Shown: one piece after another, positions 47,273-53,248 of the stretch
How the letters are laid out: each line of letters begins with the position of its first letter
Position numbering within the stretch: position 1 is the stretch's first letter
Assembly (NCBI RefSeq): GCF_019550915.1
Contig: NZ_JAHWCI010000006.1
Span: forward strand, 62,001 to 126,000
Length of the DNA stretch: 64,000 nt
Direction: 5' to 3'
Source: Mumia sp. zg.B17
Lineage (GTDB): Bacteria > Actinomycetota > Actinomycetes > Propionibacteriales > Nocardioidaceae
Notes under the pieces: model-generated
Database searches by the model: none
What the model was told of the DNA's origin: nothing
What the model saw: the letters and a program-made list of their open reading frames with translations, nothing else
Made by a program: the position numbers and the translations under genes

Positions 47273-47707
47273 TCAGGCCTGCTGCTCCATGAAGGCCTCG
47301 GGACCTTGCTCGGCGGCGGCTTTGTCCATGTAGCCGAACTCGATGATGTTGCCGTCGGGGTCGGCGAGCCCACGCTGGTACATGAAGCCGTAGTCCGCAG
47401 GGGGACGAGGCTCGGAGCCGCCGGCACCGATGCCGTTGGCGACGGCCGCGTCGACCCCCTCCCGCGTGTCGACGAAGATCGCGGTGGACGAGGCTGGGCT
47501 CGCGGCCGGGTCACCGAGCGGGAGATCGGTGAAGGTCTGGAAGTAGTCGCGCACCAGGATCATGACGTAGCTGTGGTCCTCCTCGACCACGACGCAGGCA
47601 GCGTTGTGATCGGAGAAGGCTGGGTTGATAGTGAACCCGAGCGCTGTGTAGAACGCCTTCGCGCGCTCCAGCTCGGTCACCGGCAGGTTGACGAACATCG
47701 CGGTCAT
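47273..47707 (-). CDS. VOC-family (glyoxalase/bleomycin resistance-like) protein
   Basis: 144-residue vicinal-oxygen-chelate fold protein. MFVNLPVTELERAKAFYTALGF opens the first beta-alpha-beta-beta-beta unit and GLADPDGNIIEFGYMDKAA closes the second. Metal-ligand Glu near the end is kept, but the first His position is Asn (FVNLPV), as in many non-catalytic members. ATG 47707 with GGGAG upstream. Co-transcribed with the HxlR regulator. Confidence 0.9.
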   Translation of the reverse strand: MTAMFVNLPVTELERAKAFYTALGFTINPAFSDHNAACVVVEEDHSYVMILVRDYFQTFTDLPLGDPAASPASSTAIFVDTREGVDAAVANGIGAGGSEPRPPADYGFMYQRGLADPDGNIIEFGYMDKAAAEQGPEAFMEQQA

Positions 47708-47754
47708 CGTGGGGTCTCCCTCATGGGTAGGTCGTGCGTCTTGCGGTTCCGTCA

Positions 47755-47773
47755 CACTTGCAAAAAACAAGTG
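47755..47773. promoter_or_regulatory. Putative HxlR operator palindrome
   Basis: CACTTGCAAAAAACAAGTG: 6-base perfect arms around a 7-base spacer, the layout known for HxlR-type regulators. It overlaps a plausible minus-strand promoter of the VOC-HxlR operon (TTGACC at 47783-47778, AAGTGT at 47759-47754) and lies about 38 bases before the divergent gene at 47811. This suggests autorepression and possible control of both units. Confidence 0.65.
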
Positions 47774-47810
47774 CCGAGGTCAAGACCTTGTCGACGGCTA
47801 CATTTCCTGC

Positions 47811-48473
47811 ATGACGCTCACCGTCCCGCTCGACGACGGCCGCGCTGCGTGCCTGGACACGATCGACGCGTTCGTGCGTGCCGTCGACGCTCTGAGCGAG
47901 TACGAGCTGCTCGGCGCCTCTCGCTGCCACGGCTGGAGTCGCCTCGACGTCGTGGTCCACGTCATCGGCGGGTGGCAGTCGATGCTCGGGGGCCTGGTGT
48001 CCTCGGTCGACTCAGAGCCCACAGTGGATGCGGCCAGCTACTGGTCGGCGTTCGTCGTCGAGTACGCGACCGACGACCCTGTCCCGGAGCTGATGTCGCA
48101 GCGCCGCCGCTCGATGGCGTACGCGCGACCGGCCTCGGCGACAGCCCAGCTCCGCGACGTCGCCGCAGCGCTGCGCCGCGGGGTCCTCGCACTCGGCGAG
48201 AGCCCGCGTGCGCGGCAAGGGCACGTCTTCGCTCCAGGCGACTACCTCGCTGTCTGGGCCGTCGAGGTCGTGGTGCACCACCTCGACCTGCTGTCCGACG
48301 AGCCGCCACCGCCCGGCGCCCTCGCGCTCGCGCGAGCGACGGTCGAGGCCCTCGTCGACGAGCCCCTCCCGTCGTCGTGGACGGACCTGGACGTCACGCT
48401 CATCGGCACCGGTCGACAGCCCGCACCGGCGTGGCCGGGAAGCGCGACCGTCCGGTTCCCGGTCTTCGATTGA
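47811..48473 (+). CDS. Maleylpyruvate isomerase/DinB-superfamily (MDMPI_N) protein
   Basis: 220-residue four-helix metal-binding type protein. The N-terminus LDTIDAFVRAVDALSEYELLGASRCHGWSRLDVVVHVIGGWQSML has the MDMPI_N pattern with the putative metal His in VVHVIGG; a second His cluster is AVEVVVHHLDLL. Mycothiol-dependent isomerases and transferases belong here; substrate unknown. TACATT lies 6 bases before the ATG at 47811, so possibly leaderless. Divergent from the VOC-HxlR operon. Confidence 0.83.
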   Translation: MTLTVPLDDGRAACLDTIDAFVRAVDALSEYELLGASRCHGWSRLDVVVHVIGGWQSMLGGLVSSVDSEPTVDAASYWSAFVVEYATDDPVPELMSQRRRSMAYARPASATAQLRDVAAALRRGVLALGESPRARQGHVFAPGDYLAVWAVEVVVHHLDLLSDEPPPPGALALARATVEALVDEPLPSSWTDLDVTLIGTGRQPAPAWPGSATVRFPVFD

Positions 48474-48484
48474 CGGGCAGCCCG

Positions 48485-49135
48485 CTAGCGGACGTTCGCA
48501 GCTATGGCGGCAGCGACCGGCGTGGTCCCCTGGTTGAGCTCGAGGACCTGTCGGCCGATGCGGTGTTCGTACAGAAGTCCAGCCAGGACGCTCGCGACGT
48601 CGGCGCGAGCGATCTCCTCGTGCCTCTCGGCCGGGCCGAGTGACACACGACCGAGACCATCGCGGTCGTGCAGCATCGCGGGCCGAAGGATCACCCAGTC
48701 CAGATCGCTGTGGCTGAGGAAGATGTCGGCTTCCTTCTTCACGGCGAAGTAGTACTCGGTCTCAGCATCGAGACCGCGCTCTCGCCATGCCTCGGGCATC
48801 ACGGACACGTGCAGCAGACGGTCGATGCCCGCCAGGCGCATGGCGCCCACGGTCTTTCGGAGCCCGTCGGCGTCGAGCGCATCGGTGACCGCTCGAGAAC
48901 CGCCGTTCGAGCCCGTCGCGAAGACGACCGCGTCGACAGAGCCGAACGCAGGCGCCAGGTCTTCCTGGGACAACGTCGTCAGGTCACCGACGACGGCGTC
49001 GACACCCGACGCCGCGAGATCGGCCCGTTGTCCAGGTCGGCGTACGAGCCCGCGCACCGAGGCGCCCCGACCACGGAGCTCCTGGGTCAGCAACCGTCCG
49101 ACTCCCCCGGTCACCCCGATGATGAAGACGTCCAC
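48485..49135 (-). CDS. NAD(P)-binding atypical SDR (NmrA/HSCARG-like) protein
   Basis: 216 residues. N-terminal Rossmann glycine-rich loop FIIGVTGGVGRLL, then VRGLVRRPGQ, DAVVFATGSNGG, the central LLHVSVMPEAW and YYFAVKKEADIFL, and WVILRPAMLHD. Atypical SDRs of this type bind NAD(P) and may sense redox state. GTG 49135 follows AAGGGA at 6 bases; an ATG at 49150 is in frame. Converges on the MDMPI gene. Confidence 0.87.
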   Translation of the reverse strand: MDVFIIGVTGGVGRLLTQELRGRGASVRGLVRRPGQRADLAASGVDAVVGDLTTLSQEDLAPAFGSVDAVVFATGSNGGSRAVTDALDADGLRKTVGAMRLAGIDRLLHVSVMPEAWRERGLDAETEYYFAVKKEADIFLSHSDLDWVILRPAMLHDRDGLGRVSLGPAERHEEIARADVASVLAGLLYEHRIGRQVLELNQGTTPVAAAIAANVR

Positions 49136-49188
49136 ATCGAGTCCCTTCATCAGCGTTCGACCGATCGGGTCGGCCCCTGGAACGGCAC

Positions 49189-49218
49189 GAGGCCGGCTCC
49201 GCTTCGGGAACCGACCTC
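49189..49218 (-). terminator. Terminator of tRNA-Val(CAC)
   Basis: Inverted repeat GAGGCCGGCTCC (49189-49200) and GGAACCGACCTC (49207-49218), loop of 6. Read on the minus strand the two non-Watson-Crick positions become G-U pairs, so the hairpin is complete only in that orientation. It is homologous to the terminator at 51218-51247 behind the other Val tRNA. Confidence 0.75.
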
Positions 49219-49234
49219 TGACCTGCGGTGCTGC

Positions 49235-49309
49235 TGGTGGGCGATACTGGGTTCGAACCAGTGACCTCTTCGGTGTGAACGAAGCGCGCTACCACTGCGC
49301 CAATCGCCC
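49235..49309 (-). tRNA. tRNA-Val (anticodon CAC)
   Basis: 75 bases with encoded CCA. Acceptor GGGCGAT pairs with ATCGCCC, D-loop with GG, anticodon arm CTTCG-TTCACAC-CGAAG giving CAC, T-arm with GGTTCGAACC. A TAGTCT -10 on the minus strand at 49348-49343 overlaps the -10 of the divergent membrane-protein gene. Confidence 0.97.
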
Positions 49310-49342
49310 GCTCGGACGTCCCACCGGAGCGGGACGACACAG

Positions 49343-49352
49343 AGACTAGCGT
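49343..49352. promoter_or_regulatory. Overlapping divergent -10 elements
   Basis: AGACTAGCGT contains TAGCGT (plus, 49347-49352, 6 bases before the ATG of the DUF2238-like gene) and TAGTCT (minus, 49348-49343, upstream of tRNA-Val). Both share CTAG, so the two units may compete for polymerase. Confidence 0.45.
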
Positions 49353-49358
49353 ACGCGC

Positions 49359-50030
49359 ATGACCTCTCCGAAATCCGGGTCTGGCTCGTCGCGCCGTACC
49401 CTCGCCGTCCTTGACATCGGCGCCAAAGCGTTGCTCGTCGTCCTCCTCCTCGTCGCCGTCGCGTACCCCGATCTCGGGAACCTTCGCGGCAAGGCGATGG
49501 GGTTCCGAGCGGTCGCGTATCCCCTCGGCGCCGCCATCGTGCCGCTGCTGTGGTGGTGGCTGTGGCGGCCTCGCGGCACGGCGTACCCGTGGCTGGGCGA
49601 CCTGCTGATCACCCTCCCCTGGCTCACCGACACCCTCGGCAACCGCTTCGACCTCTTCGACACCGTCTGGTGGTTCGACGACTGGATGCACTTCATGAAC
49701 TGGGGTCTGCTGACCGCCGGCTTCGTCGTCCTCACGCTCCCCCGTGACGCGGCTCTGAGTGCCGTGACCGAGAGGGCGCTCGCCTTCGGGCCTGTGACGG
49801 CCGTCGCCTGGGAGGCCGGGGAGTACGTCGCGTTCGTCCGCCACTCCTCCGAGCTGGTGACTGCCTACACCGACACGCTCGGCGACCTGACGCTCGGCAC
49901 CCTGGGCGCGTACGTCGGCGGCCTCTGCGTCTACGCGCTGTCGCGCCGCCGCACGATCGTCGAGGATCCGGTCACGGGTCGACCGTCTCCGCCGAGCGTC
50001 GCGCAAAGATCTTCGCAGCCAGCGCGGTGA
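49359..50030 (+). CDS. Polytopic membrane protein (DUF2238/YjdF-like)
   Basis: 223-residue membrane protein with about six hydrophobic segments. FDLFDTVWWFDDWMHFMNWG and AWEAGEYVAFVRHSSELV followed by YTDTLGDLTLGTLGAYVGG resemble the conserved acidic/aromatic intramembrane motifs of the DUF2238 family. Function unknown. The ATG at 49359 lies 6 bases after TAGCGT with no Shine-Dalgarno. Its last 59 bases overlap the convergent pabC-like gene. Confidence 0.82.
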   Translation: MTSPKSGSGSSRRTLAVLDIGAKALLVVLLLVAVAYPDLGNLRGKAMGFRAVAYPLGAAIVPLLWWWLWRPRGTAYPWLGDLLITLPWLTDTLGNRFDLFDTVWWFDDWMHFMNWGLLTAGFVVLTLPRDAALSAVTERALAFGPVTAVAWEAGEYVAFVRHSSELVTAYTDTLGDLTLGTLGAYVGGLCVYALSRRRTIVEDPVTGRPSPPSVAQRSSQPAR

Positions 50031-50805
50031 CCGGGCCGGGGGCGGCCAGCTCGCGGTCGTCGACCCGGTGAATGCCCTGGACGTCGCGCGTCGTGCCTGC
50101 GAGGAAGACCTCGTCGGCACGCTCCAGCACCTCGATCGGCTCGTCGCGCTCGACGACGTCGATCTCGTCGCGGCACCACTCGAGGACCAGTGCCCGCGTG
50201 ACGCCGGCCAGGCACCCCGACTCGAGGGTGGGCGTCACGAGCTGACCGTCGAGGACGTAGAAGATGCACGACCCGGTGCCCTCGCAGAGCAGGCCGGCGG
50301 TGTTGGCCATGACGGCCTCCGAGGCGCCGTGACGGAGCGCGTGCTCGACCATCAGCGCGTTCTCGGCGTACGAGGTGGTCTTGAGGCCGCTGAGGGCGCC
50401 ACGCTCGTTGCGCGCCCAGGGCACGGTCGCGATCGCGGTCGTCGCCGGAGGGGGCGTGGACGGCTCGGCCACGACTACGACCGTCTGCCCCTGGTCCCCG
50501 CGCGGCGAGCCGAGCGGACCGGGCCCTGAGGTGACGGTGATCCGGATCCGCCCGAACGGGATCACCTGCCCGTTGACCGTCGCCTCCACCCCACGGCGTA
50601 CGAGGTCGAGGTCCGGCTCTCCGATGCCGAGACCGCCGGCCGAGCGGGCCAACCGCTCGAGGTGACGGGTGAGAGCGAACGGGACACCGTCGACGACCTT
50701 GATCGTCTCGAAGACGCCGTCGCCGACGACGAGGCCGTGGTCGAGGACCCCGAGAGCGGGTTCGTGTGGGGATTCCAGCGTTCTTCCGTTGATCCAGGCG
50801 CGCAT
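49972..50805 (-). CDS. Class IV aminotransferase/4-amino-4-deoxychorismate lyase-like protein
   Basis: 277-residue PLP fold-type IV enzyme (PabC/IlvE/DAAT group). ALGVLDHGLVVGDGVFETIKV is the N-terminal signature, the PLP Lys is in LSGLKTTSYAENALM, and the cofactor phosphate region reads LLCEGTGSCIFYVLDG and AGVTRALVLEWC. The folate lyase role is the commonest for this architecture but an aminotransferase cannot be excluded. TAACGT stands 6 bases before the ATG at 50805 within a 10-bp palindrome ACGTTAACGT (50812-50821). Confidence 0.88.
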   Translation of the reverse strand: MRAWINGRTLESPHEPALGVLDHGLVVGDGVFETIKVVDGVPFALTRHLERLARSAGGLGIGEPDLDLVRRGVEATVNGQVIPFGRIRITVTSGPGPLGSPRGDQGQTVVVVAEPSTPPPATTAIATVPWARNERGALSGLKTTSYAENALMVEHALRHGASEAVMANTAGLLCEGTGSCIFYVLDGQLVTPTLESGCLAGVTRALVLEWCRDEIDVVERDEPIEVLERADEVFLAGTTRDVQGIHRVDDRELAAPGPVTALAAKIFARRSAETVDP

Positions 50806-50839
50806 GACGCCACGTTAACGTGCGTGGGCGACCCCCCGT

Positions 50840-50868
50840 TTGGACCACCTGAACCCATCCGCTAATGT
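50840..50868 (+). promoter_or_regulatory. Promoter of the tRNA Gly-Cys-Val cluster
   Basis: TTGGAC (50840-50845), 17-base spacer, TAATGT (50863-50868). Near-consensus housekeeping promoter about 30 bases upstream of tRNA-Gly, the best-matching promoter in the window. Confidence 0.75.
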
Positions 50869-50898
50869 TTCTCTCGCACCGGGGAAGCCCGGAAGCAC

Positions 50899-50970
50899 GC
50901 GGACGTGGCTCAGTGGTAGAGCATCACCTTGCCAAGGTGAGGGTCGCGGGTTCGAATCCCGTCGTCCGCT
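50899..50970 (+). tRNA. tRNA-Gly (anticodon GCC)
   Basis: 72 bases without encoded CCA. Acceptor GCGGACG/CGTCCGC, D-arm GCTC-AGTGGTA-GAGC, anticodon arm CACCT-TGCCAAG-type loop giving GCC, T-arm CGGGTTCGAATCCCG. First of three tRNAs. Confidence 0.97.
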
Positions 50971-51013
50971 CGGAGTGGGTCCCAGGGCCCCTTCTCAGAC
51001 ATCGTAGATGTCC

Positions 51014-51084
51014 GGTGGAGTGGCCGAGAGGCGAGGCAACGGACTGCAAATCCGTTTACACGGGTTCAAATCCCGTCTCCACCT
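51014..51084 (+). tRNA. tRNA-Cys (anticodon GCA)
   Basis: 71 bases without encoded CCA. Acceptor GGTGGAG/CTCCACC, anticodon loop in GGACTGCAAATCC giving GCA, T-arm CGGGTTCAAATCCCG. Confidence 0.97.
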
Positions 51085-51126
51085 CGATGGGGCCGCAAGG
51101 CTCCATCCCTGGTCCGCAAGGACCAC

Positions 51127-51201
51127 GGGCGATTGGCGCAGCGGTAGCGCGCTTCCCTGACACGGAAGAGGTCACTGGTTCAAACCCAGTATCGCCCACC
51201 A
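51127..51201 (+). tRNA. tRNA-Val (anticodon GAC)
   Basis: 75 bases with encoded CCA. Same body as the minus-strand tRNA-Val(CAC) at 49235-49309: acceptor, D-arm and T-arm are nearly identical and the differences are mainly in the anticodon arm (CTTCC-CTGACAC-GGAAG). Last tRNA of the cluster. Confidence 0.97.
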
Positions 51202-51217
51202 GCATCACTGCAAGGTC

Positions 51218-51247
51218 GAGGCCGGTTCCCCCACGGGAGCCGGCCTC
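51218..51247 (+). terminator. Terminator of the tRNA cluster
   Basis: GAGGCCGGTTCCC (51218-51230), loop CCAC, GGGAGCCGGCCTC (51235-51247): 13-bp stem with one U-G pair in the plus-strand transcript, followed by GTCCCGTTT. Homologous to 49189-49218. Confidence 0.85.
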
Positions 51248-51313
51248 GTCCCGTTTCGGACGCCGAGATGTCGTGACCGTGCGCGGCCGTCGACCGGCGA
51301 GTGTGAGAGCCCG

Positions 51314-51568
51314 TCAGGCGACGGACTGCTGCGACTGCTCGAGGCGCCGGGCGACCCGAGCCTGCCACGTCAAGACCAGAATCGGTCCGACAACGGGCAC
51401 GGCGAGCAGAACGACCCAGCCGAGAATCCCGTACGGCACCGTCAGCCGGCCCCGCAGCAGCTGAACGACCACCAGCAGGATGAGAGCCACGTTCACGACC
51501 GCAGCGACCCCGGCACCCAACTCCGACCAGGTGGGCGTGAGGGGTTCGAGCTCGGCCGATTCGGGCAT
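51314..51568 (-). CDS. Small membrane protein with PLDc_N-type domain
   Basis: 84 residues with two membrane helices (about 22-40 and 47-66). The middle YGILGWVVLLAVPVVGPILVL has the cardiolipin-synthase N-terminal (PLDc_N) pattern found alone in many actinobacterial small proteins. AGGAG lies 11 bases before the ATG at 51568. No catalytic domain; function unknown. Confidence 0.8.
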   Translation of the reverse strand: MPESAELEPLTPTWSELGAGVAAVVNVALILLVVVQLLRGRLTVPYGILGWVVLLAVPVVGPILVLTWQARVARRLEQSQQSVA

Positions 51569-51717
51569 GGCGGTCCATCTCCTGCTCACGACGGGGTTTG
51601 CAGTGCGGAGGCTCCAGGCCCGAGCACGACACGAGGCGCGCGGCGTACGGGCGACTCCCACCGATCAGCCGATCTCCATCGCGGCGTCGGCCGCGGATCG
51701 GAGTGTCATGATGGTTC

Positions 51718-52080
51718 ATGGACATCCTCCGGGCGGGCGGCACGTTCTGGCGCATTCGGCGTCGACGGTGTCCTGAGGTCGGCGACGCGGCGCCCTGGAT
51801 GCCGGAGTTCGCCGCAGGCGCGGACGCTCCGCCGGCTGCCTCGGAGCTCGGCCGCCGCCCGATCGTCGTGACGTGCGACGGCGTCGTGATGCACGTCGAG
51901 CCGGCGCCGGGACGCCGTGACACGGAGCGCCGGATCACGGAGATCGCCGCGGCTCTCTACGCGCTTCCGTGGGCGGTGGGGACGGCCGACGACCCCGACC
52001 ACCGGCCGCACGGTCCGGTGCCCCGCCCCAGCGACGCCAGATGGCTGGGACACACCTTCAACGGGTTCGGACCGCCCTGA
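51718..52080 (+). CDS. Hypothetical protein, paralogue of the gene at 34171-34542
   Basis: 120 residues beginning MDILRAGGTFWRIRRRR, then APWMPEFA, GRRPIVVTCDGVVMHVEPAPGR and IAAALYALPW; the tail is proline-rich. The same blocks in the same order occur in the 34-kb gene, including similar bases just before the ATG (CATGATGGTTC). No domain recognised. Followed by a hairpin at 52161-52195. Confidence 0.75.
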   Translation: MDILRAGGTFWRIRRRRCPEVGDAAPWMPEFAAGADAPPAASELGRRPIVVTCDGVVMHVEPAPGRRDTERRITEIAAALYALPWAVGTADDPDHRPHGPVPRPSDARWLGHTFNGFGPP

Positions 52081-52160
52081 CCCCCGTACGAACGAGGACG
52101 TCTCCCCCCGGCCGACGTCACGATCACGGCGCCGAAAGGTCCAACACCCCGGCATAAGTC

Positions 52161-52195
52161 GGCCCCGAGAAGAGGTGGAAGCTCTGCTCGGGGCC
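52161..52195. terminator. Hairpin between convergent genes
   Basis: GGCCCCGAG (52161-52169) pairs perfectly with CTCGGGGCC (52187-52195), 17-base loop. Lies between the ends of the hypothetical gene (plus) and the APH gene (minus), so it could terminate both. The remainder of 52081-52270 holds nothing else I can support. Confidence 0.6.
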
Positions 52196-52270
52196 TCGGC
52201 ACAGGAAGGCGAGTTCCCGTGAACCGTGCCTCCATTGTCGCACCCTCCGGTGACGACCGGACGTGCGGCC

Positions 52271-53185
52271 TCATCGCTCGTCCAGCAGCTGGGTCAGCCC
52301 GTGCTGGCCGACCGCACGTAGGACGGGCGCGTCGTCGGACGCGGCGATGAGGACCGCCGCGAAGAGCACCGCCCACCCACGTGCGCGTTCCCACGTCATG
52401 GCGTCGGCGTAGCCGGCCCGGGACACCTGCTCACGGAACTCGGCGCGCCCCGGTGCGTCGAAGGTCAGCCACGCCGTCGCGAGGTCGGTCGCCGGATCAC
52501 CGGACGTCATGTCGCCGAAGTCGATCACCGCCGACAGAGCGAGGTCGTCTCCCCCGTCGGTGACGAGCACGTTCGCGGGATGGAGGTCGCCGTGGAGCCA
52601 CGGCGGCGGCCCCTCCCAAACAGGCGCCGCCACCGCCGTTTCCCAGAGGCTCAGCAGCTCCCCCGCGTACGGCACGTGTCCGGTTGCGACGCGCTCCCGC
52701 ATCCCCTCGTCGCGGGCGGCGAGCGGAACGCCTCGGTACGGGTTGCGCGGCGCGTCCTCCGGAGCCGGTCGGTGCAGTGCGGTCACGACGTCGGCGAGCG
52801 GCCGCGCCACCGTGCGGCGGTCGACCACCGGAGTCTCCCCCAGCATGCGTCCGTCGAACCAGGCGACGATGCTCCACGCCCACGGGTATTCCGGCCCGCG
52901 CGTGCCGTCGCTCGGCAGCCCGGTGCGTACGGGCTCGGGGACGGGGACCGGGAGGTGCGGCGCGAGGATCGGCAGCCAGTCCTGCTCGTGGCGGACGAGG
53001 TCCGCGGCGAGTGCCCGCCGAGGCACTCGGAGCGCGAGGTCATCACCGAGCCGCAGCACCACGTTGTCCCACCCGTTCGCGACGAGTCGGATCGGGAGGT
53101 CGGCGAGATCGGGATGCTGAGCCTCGAGGAGCCCTCGGACGAGCGGTATCGTCACGTCGATCTCGGCGGCAGGCATGGGCGGCAC
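52271..53185 (-). CDS. Aminoglycoside phosphotransferase (APH)-family kinase-like protein
   Basis: 304-residue protein-kinase-like fold. GWDNVVLRLGDDLALRVPRR contains the ATP-site segment, the catalytic loop is WLHGDLHPANVLV and the metal Asp is in AVIDFGDMTSGDPATD. Members phosphorylate diverse small molecules; resistance cannot be inferred. TAGCAT lies 6 bases before the GTG at 53185, with no Shine-Dalgarno, consistent with a leaderless message. Divergent from the large LuxR regulator. Confidence 0.88.
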   Translation of the reverse strand: MPPMPAAEIDVTIPLVRGLLEAQHPDLADLPIRLVANGWDNVVLRLGDDLALRVPRRALAADLVRHEQDWLPILAPHLPVPVPEPVRTGLPSDGTRGPEYPWAWSIVAWFDGRMLGETPVVDRRTVARPLADVVTALHRPAPEDAPRNPYRGVPLAARDEGMRERVATGHVPYAGELLSLWETAVAAPVWEGPPPWLHGDLHPANVLVTDGGDDLALSAVIDFGDMTSGDPATDLATAWLTFDAPGRAEFREQVSRAGYADAMTWERARGWAVLFAAVLIAASDDAPVLRAVGQHGLTQLLDER

Positions 53186-53248
53186 CGCTCGATGCTAGTG
53201 CGATGCAAGAACTCGGCCCGGCTGAACCGCCTTTGCGATCATGCGGGG

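Noticed and set aside
52215-52330. Short plus-strand frame from GTG 52219 downstream of AGGAAGG
   Set aside because: It runs antisense into the APH gene and shows no protein-like features.
52271-53185. Antibiotic resistance gene
   Set aside because: The APH fold includes many metabolic kinases; no close match to a known resistance enzyme can be shown from motifs alone.
52580-53248. N-terminal extension of the LuxR regulator frame
   Set aside because: These codons run through the antisense of the APH gene and look like shadow sequence; the conserved ATPase begins right after GTG 53249.
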